This document shows, piece after piece, positions 7,759-15,049 of a stretch of 15,049 bases of DNA. Under the pieces are notes generated by a model that worked only from the letters and a program-made list of their open reading frames with translations, was not told the origin of the DNA and searched no databases. Origin of the DNA: Deinococcus aquatilis DSM 23025 (GTDB lineage Bacteria > Deinococcota > Deinococci > Deinococcales > Deinococcaceae); NCBI RefSeq assembly GCF_000378445.1, contig NZ_KB899768.1, positions 1 to 15,049 on the forward strand, given 5' to 3'. The first letter of the stretch is position 1. Every line of letters starts with the position of its first letter. Both the position numbers and the translations under genes were made by a program.

Positions 7759-10700
7759 TCACGCCCCTCCCTCGCGCTGCTTCCTGAACCCCTCGTAGAC
7801 CAGATCCAGCAGGATTGTCGCGAAGCCTTCCTGCACGTCCTTGCGCCCCAGCACCTGCTCCGCCATGGCCGTATGGTTCTGCAGCGACTCAATCACCGTA
7901 CGCATCATCTCCGGACGGAAATCTCCGTGCAGAAAGTGCTCCTTGGTGTTCGCCGAAGCCTGCTGCGCCAGCACCGGGTTCTCCAGCAGCTTGCCGCTGA
8001 TGGTCTGCGCGTATCCGATGAAGTCGGCGTCAGTCAGCTCGCCCTCGAACAGCCCGTTCATCTGCTCCACCAGCTGCTGCAGCGTGGTCTTCACCGGCGC
8101 CGCGCTCCCGCTGCCCGCCTCCTGGGTGGGTGAAAGCCCCCCACCCTCAGACCCGCCGGGCACCCCGTCCATTCCCTCGCCCCGCCGAATGCGGTGGTGG
8201 GTCATCACCAGCCCGCTGAGGTCGACCACGTCATGCAGGCGCTCGGGGGCCAGCAGCGGCAGCAGCAGCCGGAAGACCGTGGCGCGGCGCGCGAGATCCG
8301 GGTCGTCGTAACTGATGATCTGAGACAGGAACTCGTACTGGCGCACGAAGGTGCCCAGGTCGTGGCGGAAGACCTCGAGCTCGGCCCGCGTCTCACTGCC
8401 AGGCGCGGCTGCGATCCAGCGCTCCCGGAACCGGTCCACCAGCGGCGCCAGCAGGCCCTGGAGCTTCGCCTGCGTGATGCCGGCGGTGGCGTACGCGTCG
8501 GAGACCGCAACAACCTCGGCATCGGTGTAGATGCCCACACCATCCACCTTGGCCTGCAACGCGTGCAGCAGGTTGGGGTCGGTCACGTCGGTCAGCGTCG
8601 CCGTCCGGTAGTAGGGCAGGAACGCCTCCAGCACGGCTTTAGGATCATTGACGAAGTCCAGCACGAAGGTCTGGGTTTTGCCGGGATAGACGCGGTTCAG
8701 ACGCGAGAGGGTCTGCACCGCCTGCACGCCGTCCAGGCGCTTGTCGACGTACATCGCCACCAGCTTGGGTTGGTCAAAGCCCGTCTGGAATTTGTTGGCC
8801 ACGATCAGCACCTGGTGGGCGGAGGCGTCCAGCGCCTCGGGGATACTCAGGCCAGAGAGGTGGTTCATGTTCGTCTCGGTGTGGGGCCCGATCGCCTGAT
8901 CCTGCTCGTCGCGGTTCACCTCCCCGCTGAAGGCCACCAGGGTGCCCAGGGGATACCCGTGTTCTTTGATATACGCGTCGATCTTCTGCTTGTACTTCAC
9001 AGCCGCCAGGCGCGACTCGGTCACGATCATCGCTTTGGCCTCGCCCCCCAGCAGGGGCGCGACGTTCTCTCGGAAGTGCTCCACGATGATCGCTACGCGC
9101 TGGGCGATGTTGTGGTCGTGCAGCTTGACCCAGCGGATCACGCTGGCATGAGCACGGCGCTGGTCAACCTCCGCCCCATTCGGGTCTTGCCCCCCGTAGG
9201 CGAGCTTCCAGGCCGTCTTGTAGCCGGTGTAGTTGCGCAGCACATCAAGGATGAACTCCTCCTCGATGGCCTGCTGCATGGTGTAGACGTGAACTGGGCC
9301 GGGAAGGTTGTCTTTGCCCGGCGGGATGCTCGGATCCGGCAGGCGCCCGAAGCGCTGCAGGGTCTTGGCCTTGGGCGTGGCGGTAAAAGCAAAGTAGCTC
9401 AGGTTGGCCCGGCCCACCTGCTTCTCGAAGGCCGAGGCCTCGCCGGCGAGCACGTCCTCAGCATCCTCGTCCTCGCCCCCCAACGCCTCACGCAGGCGCA
9501 CCGCACTTTGCCCGGTCTGCGACGAGTGCGCCTCGTCCGCCACGATGGCGTAGCGCCCGGCACGGATTTTCTCCAGTTTGGCGACCGCGTCCACATCCAG
9601 CTTGCCCTTCTCCGCCAGGTGGCTCTGAAGTTGCTCGCCGGTCATGCCGCGCAAGCGGGTCAGGTAGGCCATGAATGCCGGGAAGGTCTGGATGGTCAGG
9701 ATAATGATCGCCGCGCCGCTCGACAGGGCTTTGGCCAGCTGGTCGGTCTTCACGTCTTTATCGGTGATGCGCACCACCAGACCGCTCTGCTGCTCGAACT
9801 GGGCCACCGTCTCCTGCAGCTGGTCGTCGAGCACGGTGCGGTCGGTCAGCACGATGACGCTGTCGAAGACCTTCTTGTCACCCACATGCAGCGAGGCGAG
9901 CTGATGGGTCAGCTAGGCGATGGTGTTGGACTTGCCCGACCCGGCCGAGTGCTGGATCAGGTAGTCGTGGCCGGCGCCCTCGGCAGACACCATTCGGCGC
10001 AGCAGGCGGACCGCCTGCAACTGGTGGTAGCGCGGGAAGATGACGCGCTCCTTGATCTCCTTCTGGCCGTTCGGCAGAAAGCGTTCGGTCCTGGCCCGGT
10101 GCAGGTAGTGCTGCAGCAGTTCCAGCAGCGAGTCGCGCGCGAGAACCTCCTTCCAGAGGTATTCAGTGCGGTAGCCGCCAGCCACCGGCGGATTGCCTTT
10201 CCCGCCATTGTGGCCGCGGTTGAAGGGCAGGAAGGTGGTCTTCTTGCCCTCCAGCCGGGTGGTCATGCGCACCTCGTCGGTGCTGACCGCGAAATGCACC
10301 AGCGCCCGGTTGCCAGCCAACAGCGGCTCAACCTTGTTGTTGGCGGGGTGGCGCGGCGGGCGGTCCTCGCGGTACTGGCGCATGGCGTCGCCGATGCTCT
10401 GCGTCAGGTCGGTCTTGAGTTCCTGGGTGACGACCGGGATCCCGTTCACGAACAGCACCACGTCAATGGAGTCTTCCTTCTCCGTGCTGTAGCGCAGCTG
10501 ATTCACCGCGCGGCAGATCACCTGAGCGTAACGGGCTTCGAGGTCCGGGTTCAGGCCGCTCGCCGGGCGGAACTGCACCAATTGGAAGCGCGCATTGACC
10601 TCCTTGAAGCCCTTGCGCATCACCTGCAGCGGGCCATGTTGATCCAGCTCCTGGGCGAGGCGGTCGAGGATACGGCGGTCAGTGTCGCCGTTGTGCAGCT

Positions 10701-10914
10701 TCTTGACCTTGGCGTACTCGCCGGGTTGAGTCTCCCGCAGCCAGGAGATGACGTCGATCGGGTACAGGCCACGCGCCTTGTCGTAAGCGTAAAGCCACAG
10801 GTCGGCGGTGGGCGTGCCGGGCGCAGGCTGGCGCAGGCCGGTCTGCCAGCCCACGTTCGCCATGCCCTGCAACATCTCCTGCTCAAAGTGCTTTTCCAGG
10901 TGAATTCCGGTCAT
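7759..10914 (-). pseudogene. hsdR: Type I restriction endonuclease subunit R, interrupted by an in-frame TAG
   Basis: HsdR is the DNA-translocating and cleaving subunit of type I restriction complexes. The reading frame from ATG 10914 (GGAGG 5 bases upstream) would encode 1051 residues, normal for the family, if codon 334 were sense. Codon 334 (9915-9913) is TAG where homologues have Trp (GSGKSNTIAW); the frame does not shift. The N-terminal nuclease domain has D151 and ExK (E165, K167) in QELKTDL, a Q-like motif YHQLQAV (296-302) and Walker A HSAGSGKS (322-329). Beyond the stop come DEAH (about 460-463), FTATP, the second helicase lobe and the C-terminal helical region. As written, translation gives a 333-aa nuclease stub, possibly plus a 708-aa product from GTG 9885. 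It is the last gene of the hsd operon. A sequencing error or amber suppression are the alternatives. Confidence 0.9.
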
Positions 10915-10930
10915 TGGGCCTCCAGGGTGG

Positions 10931-11512
10931 TCAGCGGTTGAAGGGCTCAGTCAGCGCGGCGGCCACTTCAGGGGCGAGGTCTGGATAGAGCGTGCACAGT
11001 TCGTTGGCTGAAATGTTCGAGAACCCTTGGCCAGGGTTCGATTCTCGCCAGGCCTTCAGAGGCCCCAAGTTCTGGACGACCGGCGCGACCAGGGCAAGGG
11101 CGTGCTGGTAGCTTGGGAGAGTGGGGAGGCCGCTGTACTGGGCGTTAATGCCACGGCTGAAGTCCATGCTGAACCAAGTGGCCAAGCCTTCTTCTAACAC
11201 GTGGGCCCCCGGTGGACGGAGCGGGTTTAGAAGATGCACAACTTCATGACCGATCTGGTAGCAGGCTTGGATTTCGGTCCCTACGTTGTTGGCCAGGTGC
11301 ACCCGGATGTGGTTCGGCGCCGTGTTGAGAAAGAAGGTATGCGGGAAGTTGTCGTCGCCGATCTCCACGCCCAGCACAGTCCAGAAGGGATCACGTGAAC
11401 CGAACAGGCGCTCGGCCGAGGCGAGCGCCTGACCCAGGCGCCAGGAAAGATCCACTGATTGACCGCCGATAAAAGTGCCGGTCGGAGGCACAGGAGGCGT
11501 CTGAGACGTCAT
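10931..11512 (-). CDS. Putative HExxH zinc metallopeptidase-like protein within the hsd operon
   Basis: This 193-aa protein carries HEVVH at residues 89-93 followed by VLEEG with acids at 107-108, a gluzincin-like pattern of two His ligands, a catalytic Glu and a downstream Glu ligand. The block QIGHEVVHLLNP is preceded by predicted strands (FFLNTAPNHIRVHLANN), as in minimal zincin folds. No signal peptide or membrane segment is seen, so it should be cytoplasmic. Its ATG overlaps the hsdS stop (ATGA) and its stop lies 16 bases before hsdR, so it is an integral operon member. It is not a standard HsdM/S/R component; regulated proteolysis of HsdR (as ClpXP does in enteric bacteria) or phage sensing are possible roles, but these are speculation. 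The family is not one I recognise precisely. Confidence 0.72.
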   Translation of the reverse strand: MTSQTPPVPPTGTFIGGQSVDLSWRLGQALASAERLFGSRDPFWTVLGVEIGDDNFPHTFFLNTAPNHIRVHLANNVGTEIQACYQIGHEVVHLLNPLRPPGAHVLEEGLATWFSMDFSRGINAQYSGLPTLPSYQHALALVAPVVQNLGPLKAWRESNPGQGFSNISANELCTLYPDLAPEVAAALTEPFNR

Positions 11513-12819
11513 GCCTGCCTCACGTCAATTTTCCCGGTGACTGCGGCGGTGATCAGGGCGGAACGGTGCTGTCGCATCAGCGCAATGCTGGCACGAACTT
11601 CCTCGGTCAGGGCGTCAATTTGAGCATGGTGCTCTGCCACAGCAGCCAGCAATTGCAGGCGTTCTTCACGGGGCGGCATCACGACAGGCAGCTCCTTGAT
11701 CGTGCTGGAGGAAATGGAGGCCAGATTTGTGCTCTGCTTCGAATTCACGAAGAAGAAGAACTTGGCGTAGTCCGAGGCATTGACCAGGGCCAGCCAGTTG
11801 GGCTCCACGGCGTGGGGCCTGACCGAGAAGACGTGGTTCTGGTGAACGCAAGGGTCGATCTGGCCCTGCCACACCGCGCCACGCCCCAGCTTGTCGTTGT
11901 CGCCCCCCTCGTTCATGAGCACGTCGCCGGGTTGCAGCGCGTAGCGCGCCAGCTCGTCAGCACCGATGAGGATGGTCGCCACATCCTCAAGGTTCAGGTG
12001 ACCATCTTGCACATTGGCCACGCGCAGGTAAGGCACCTCCATTACCGATTTCCCTTGGAGATCGCGCCCCTTCGTGACTCCGCCCCGGATCTGGGCGAGG
12101 CGCTTGAGCGTCATGACTTGCCAGTGGGCCGGGATGGGTCCGATGTTCTCTACAGACCTCGTGGGACCTGAGGTCTCTAGGAGCTTGCCGGTCACGGCCG
12201 CTGTGATCACGTTCTGACGCTTGCGCCCCAAGTCTTCCAGCAGCGCCTCCTGCTCGCGCAGCAGTTCGTCGATGCGGGCTGTCTCGCGGTCAAGGAAGGT
12301 GGCGATCGCCTGCTGGACTGCATCTGGGGGCACTGCTAAAAAGATGTTGTCCAACTTTGAGCGGGTGATATGGGTCATAGCAGAGCCATGCATTTGGGTT
12401 CTCAAGAATTCCGCAGCGGCGAGAAGATTGTAATAGAGCCACTTTTTGTTGTTATGACTGACTATCTTAAAGATGTGCTGATTGAGAAAGTAATCCCCGG
12501 GAGAGTCCCAGATATAAGGCCCAAGGGAGGCTGACCAGCTGAAGAGCAAGTCGCCCTGCGACACACGGTGACGCTTGGGTACATCCAGTTGCGAGTAGTT
12601 GAACTTCTCCTTGTTGGTGAAGTTCTCGATCCTGATGATGGGTGTGCCCTCAATGGCCCAGGAGTCTGGTGGGAAGACAAAGCCATTGTCGAGCTGACAG
12701 ATGGTCTTGATCTTTTGCATCTCCCATCCAACCGGGATCCCTCCAATCCACGGAATTCCACTGTCCTGGTAAGCCGGGTACGGCCTCTGTTTGGCGCTGC
12801 CCTCCTTAGAGGTCGTCAC
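11509..12819 (-). CDS. hsdS: Type I restriction-modification specificity subunit S
   Basis: HsdS gives the type I complex its sequence recognition. The 436-aa protein has the classic two-repeat plan: the conserved opening PYPAYQDSGIPWIGGIPVGW, target-recognition domain 1 (about 30-170), a central conserved helix region (DRETARIDELLREQEALLED then ITAAVTGKL, about 180-215), target-recognition domain 2 (about 230-385) and a second conserved helix region ending ALITAAVTGKIDVRQA. The repeated ITAAVTGK phrase marks the pseudo-symmetry. The GTG start at 12819 overlaps the hsdM stop (GTGA). The DNA for domain 1 (roughly 12340-12620) is visibly richer in A/T than the rest of the operon, which suggests domain exchange. 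The recognised sequence cannot be predicted here. Confidence 0.95.
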   Translation of the reverse strand: MTTSKEGSAKQRPYPAYQDSGIPWIGGIPVGWEMQKIKTICQLDNGFVFPPDSWAIEGTPIIRIENFTNKEKFNYSQLDVPKRHRVSQGDLLFSWSASLGPYIWDSPGDYFLNQHIFKIVSHNNKKWLYYNLLAAAEFLRTQMHGSAMTHITRSKLDNIFLAVPPDAVQQAIATFLDRETARIDELLREQEALLEDLGRKRQNVITAAVTGKLLETSGPTRSVENIGPIPAHWQVMTLKRLAQIRGGVTKGRDLQGKSVMEVPYLRVANVQDGHLNLEDVATILIGADELARYALQPGDVLMNEGGDNDKLGRGAVWQGQIDPCVHQNHVFSVRPHAVEPNWLALVNASDYAKFFFFVNSKQSTNLASISSSTIKELPVVMPPREERLQLLAAVAEHHAQIDALTEEVRASIALMRQHRSALITAAVTGKIDVRQA

Positions 12820-14753
12820 CCGACCACCACTTTCAGCAGCTCCATGATTCGGCCCGCACGCGCCTTGAGCTGCGCGTCGATTGCCTCGAGCGAGGGCGGA
12901 GGCTCGTATGTGTAGAAGTGCCGGTTGAAGGGGATCTCATACCCCACTTTGCCCACATGGTCGTCTTTCGGGTCACGCACCTCGTCACTGATCCAGGCGT
13001 CGGGCGCGTAGGGCAGCACCTCGCGCCCGAAGTAGGTCTGCACGTCCTCGGTGAGCGGCACATCTTCAGTGTCACGGAGGTCGGTGTCCGGGATCAGGCG
13101 CTTCTTGCCGTCGCGGGCGGGCTCGGCGCTCTCGTCGCGCTCGGCGAGCAGATCAGCGATGTTCTTGAACTCGGTCGCTTTCAGGCCCAGCGGCTTCAGG
13201 GCAAGTTCGACGTAGCCTAGGAAGGCGGCGCGGTTCTTGAAGACCTCGCCGCCAACCTTGGCACGCAGCGCGGCGATGATGTCGTCCAAGTCTTCGTGCT
13301 TGCGCAGCTTCTTATCCTCGCGCAAGCGCACCAAGCGCTCCTCATTGGCTTGATAGTTGTGGCGCATCGGCCGGTCGATGGTGACCGTGCGGTAGCCGAA
13401 ATCCTCGGTGCGGAAGATCTTGCTGATGTCGCTCTCTTCCGAGTTGCCGTGGGCCCTCACCACCTGAGCTATGTGCGCGGCGTTCATGCGGTTGCGCTTA
13501 CTGCCGAGCGATTTGGGCATCTTCTCGAAGAGCTTGCCCGCGTCGATCAATTGCACCTTGCCCACGCGGTCTGCTGCCTTCTCGCGAGCCAGTACCCAGA
13601 TGTAGGTCTGGATGCCAGTATTGAAGAACATGTCGGTGGGCAGCGCAATGATCGCCTCCAGCAGGTCGTTCTCGAGAATGTGTCGGCGGATCTCGCTCTC
13701 CCCGCTGCCGGCGCTCCCGGTAAAGAGCGGCGACCCGTTGGTCACGATGGCCATGCGCCCGCCGGGGGCCAGCTTGTGCAGGCCGTGCAGCAAGAAGAGC
13801 AGCGTGCCGTCGCTGCGTCGGGGCAGCCCCGGCCCGAAACGCCCTTCCTTGCCCTTGGTCAGGTGCTCCTTGCGCACGATGACCTCAGCCTTGCTCCAGT
13901 CCACGCCAAAGGGCGGGTTGGAGATGACGTAATCGAACTGACGCCCGGCGTGCTTGTCATCGGTCAGGGTGTTGCCCTGCTGGATGTTCTTCGGGTCGTA
14001 CCCTTTGATGACCATGTCCGCCTTGCAGATGGCGTAGGACTCGTCGTTGAGCTCTTGGCCGAAGACGGCAAGCTTGGCTTCCGGGTTGGCTGCCCGCACG
14101 TACTCGTCACCACCCGACATCATGCCACCGGTGCCGCCGGTGGGATCGTAGAGGGTACGCACGACGCCGGGCTTCGAAAGAATCTCGTCGTCTTGGGTGA
14201 ACAGCAGCTGCACCATCAGCGAGATGACCTCGCGCGGCGTGTAATGCTCCCCGGCCGTCTCGTTGGAGAGCTCGGCGAAGCGCCGGATCAGCTCCTCGAA
14301 GACGTGGCCCATGTCGTGGGTGCCGATCGCGCCCGCGCTGAGGTCCACCGCAGCGAAGCGCTTGAACACCTCCAGCAGCAGGTCTTTTTCCTCAAGGTCG
14401 CGCACGATGTCCTCAAAGCGATAGCGTCCGAAGATGTCGCGGATGTGCTCGGGAAAGCCGCCGGTGAAGCGAATCAGGTTCGGGGCGAGGTTCGCGGGGT
14501 CGCCCAGCATGGCCTCGAAGGTCAGGCCGGTGATGTTATAGACCGGCCCGCCAGCGGCGTGCTCCAACAGCGCGGTGGGGGCCGCCTCGCCGTACTTTGC
14601 GATCACGGCAGCGACCGCAGCCCCGCTGACTTGGGCGACGCCGTCCAAGCGCCGTGCCACCGTCATGGGCAGGATGACCTTGCCATAGTCGGCCTGCTTG
14701 AAATCGCCACGCAGGATCTCCGCGGTGCTCCACAGGAGCCCGCTCAGTCTCAA
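12816..14753 (-). CDS. hsdM: Type I restriction-modification DNA methyltransferase subunit M
   Basis: HsdM is the N6-adenine methyltransferase of the complex (M2S core). The 645-aa frame shows the helical N-terminal domain (LLWSTAEILRGDFKQADYGK at 6-25, then VILPMTVARRLD), the conserved GEHYTPREV (168-176), the AdoMet-binding motif DPTGGTGGM (203-211) and the catalytic NPPF (279-282). The C-terminal half ends with a domain that contacts HsdS. The open frame begins at TTG 14753, directly after an in-frame TAA at 14756-14754 and at the junction with an IS5-type element. Family members usually have a few residues before the LLWS motif, so little or nothing of the protein is lost, but the native promoter is cut off. 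AAGAGGT from the IS end lies 4 bases before the TTG and could serve as a ribosome site. Confidence 0.93.
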   Translation of the reverse strand: MRLSGLLWSTAEILRGDFKQADYGKVILPMTVARRLDGVAQVSGAAVAAVIAKYGEAAPTALLEHAAGGPVYNITGLTFEAMLGDPANLAPNLIRFTGGFPEHIRDIFGRYRFEDIVRDLEEKDLLLEVFKRFAAVDLSAGAIGTHDMGHVFEELIRRFAELSNETAGEHYTPREVISLMVQLLFTQDDEILSKPGVVRTLYDPTGGTGGMMSGGDEYVRAANPEAKLAVFGQELNDESYAICKADMVIKGYDPKNIQQGNTLTDDKHAGRQFDYVISNPPFGVDWSKAEVIVRKEHLTKGKEGRFGPGLPRRSDGTLLFLLHGLHKLAPGGRMAIVTNGSPLFTGSAGSGESEIRRHILENDLLEAIIALPTDMFFNTGIQTYIWVLAREKAADRVGKVQLIDAGKLFEKMPKSLGSKRNRMNAAHIAQVVRAHGNSEESDISKIFRTEDFGYRTVTIDRPMRHNYQANEERLVRLREDKKLRKHEDLDDIIAALRAKVGGEVFKNRAAFLGYVELALKPLGLKATEFKNIADLLAERDESAEPARDGKKRLIPDTDLRDTEDVPLTEDVQTYFGREVLPYAPDAWISDEVRDPKDDHVGKVGYEIPFNRHFYTYEPPPSLEAIDAQLKARAGRIMELLKVVVG

Positions 14754-14756
14754 TTA

Positions 14757-14774
14757 GACCTCTTGCGAAAGTCA
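14757..14774. repeat. Likely terminal inverted repeat of the IS5-type element
   Basis: GACCTCTTGCGAAAGTCA from 14757 marks the boundary between the hsdM frame and the transposase stop codon. It resembles the ends of IS5-family elements, whose repeats commonly begin close to the transposase stop. The opposite end lies outside the window, so the repeat and the target duplication (perhaps TTA or TAA at 14754-14756) are inferred. Confidence 0.5.
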
Positions 14775-15049
14775 TGACGGGCAGGCTCGGGTCAGGTTGC
14801 AGAGCGCGGCAATGAGTTGAACCCGGAGGGCGAAGCGACGCCGCCGATGTCGGTAGACGCCCTTCAACACGCGAAAGATCTTCATCCGCCGAATGACATG
14901 CAGGGTGTCCTGCCGGGTATGCGCCAGCACACGGTTTTCTTGGCGTTGGTCGGCGGAGAGGGGCGACGCTCGCGTCGCCTTATGGGTGGTGATGGCGTGC
15001 CCGTGGGTTCTCCAGAGGCCCTGATACCCGGCGTCCCCGATCAGGGCCG
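14772..15049 (-). CDS. IS5-family transposase, C-terminal part (runs off window edge)
   Basis: The minus strand is open from the window edge to a TGA at 14774-14772, encoding about 91 residues. It includes ALIGDAGYQGLWRTHGHAIT near the visible start, then QRQENRVLAHTRQDTLHVI and RRMKIFRVLKGVYRHRRRRF, ending LIAALCNLTRACPS. The GDxGYQG motif holds the second Asp of the DDE triad and the NRxLAxxRxxxEHxIRRxK pattern holds the position of the catalytic Glu in DDE_Tnp_4-type IS5 transposases; here the residue aligned with that Glu is Thr or Leu (RQDTLHVI), which may mean an altered active site or a different alignment. The N-terminal part is outside the window. The element sits against the 5' end of hsdM. 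Confidence 0.85.
   Translation of the reverse strand, partial: ALIGDAGYQGLWRTHGHAITTHKATRASPLSADQRQENRVLAHTRQDTLHVIRRMKIFRVLKGVYRHRRRRFALRVQLIAALCNLTRACPS

Noticed and set aside
7557..8133. Overlapping plus-strand frames beginning at 7557 and 7603
   Set aside because: They run into the antisense of hsdR, have no family resemblance and no ribosome site; the gap is better described by its inverted repeats.
9759..9885. A separate gene starting at GTG 9885
   Set aside because: The frame is continuous with upstream hsdR apart from one stop codon and the start would fall within a conserved helicase domain; it is better treated as the broken hsdR.
8194..10941. 915-codon plus-strand open frame opposite hsdR
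   Set aside because: It is antisense to a gene with clear helicase and nuclease motifs and has the Leu/Val/Gln/Arg/His-rich look of a GC-driven shadow frame; no recognisable domain.
13296..14777. 493-codon plus-strand open frame opposite hsdM
   Set aside because: Antisense to the conserved methyltransferase motifs; composition typical of a shadow frame.

Overview
The window looks like a chromosomal segment of a high-GC bacterium, most likely a Deinococcus or close relative. That assignment is an impression from GC-rich codon use and the mix of gene families and is not proven by any marker here. The first ~2.5 kb carries the 5' end of an IS630-type transposase (minus strand, cut by the window edge), a hotdog-fold thioesterase-like gene (DUF4442/PaaI type) and a nearly complete comM/yifB gene for a Mg-chelatase-like AAA+ ATPase.

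The chromosome-like part ends at the 3' end of comM. The last codons of comM depart from the usual family tail exactly where a 22-bp repeat begins. Three more direct copies follow within 200 bp, and a TniQ/TnsD-family targeting gene comes next. I read this as one end of a Tn7/Tn5053-like element inserted in the end of comM, a gene known to host such islands (Tn6022/AbaR in Acinetobacter). No tnsA, tnsB or tnsC gene and no second element end are visible, so the element is either incomplete or continues beyond the window.

Inside the presumed island, 4.3-5.8 kb holds a possible 56-aa ORF coupled to tniQ, an unrecognised 271-aa protein and an unrecognised 94-aa basic protein, closed by a perfect 18-bp-stem bidirectional terminator. 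From 6.0 to 7.5 kb on the minus strand lies a compact two-gene CBASS-type defence operon: a CD-NTase (cGAS/DncV-like) followed by an overlapping SLATT two-transmembrane effector.

From 7.76 to 14.75 kb, also on the minus strand, lies a type I restriction-modification operon in the order hsdM, hsdS, HExxH metallopeptidase-like gene, hsdR, with stop/start overlaps or short gaps. Two lesions stand out. hsdR has a single in-frame TAG at codon 334, just after Walker A, where the family normally has Trp. An IS5-family element (transposase C-terminus at 14772-15049) abuts the very start of hsdM and separates the operon from any native promoter. The system may therefore be restriction-negative and perhaps still methylating. 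Overall the window reads as a defence island anchored at comM, with mobile-element debris at its edges.
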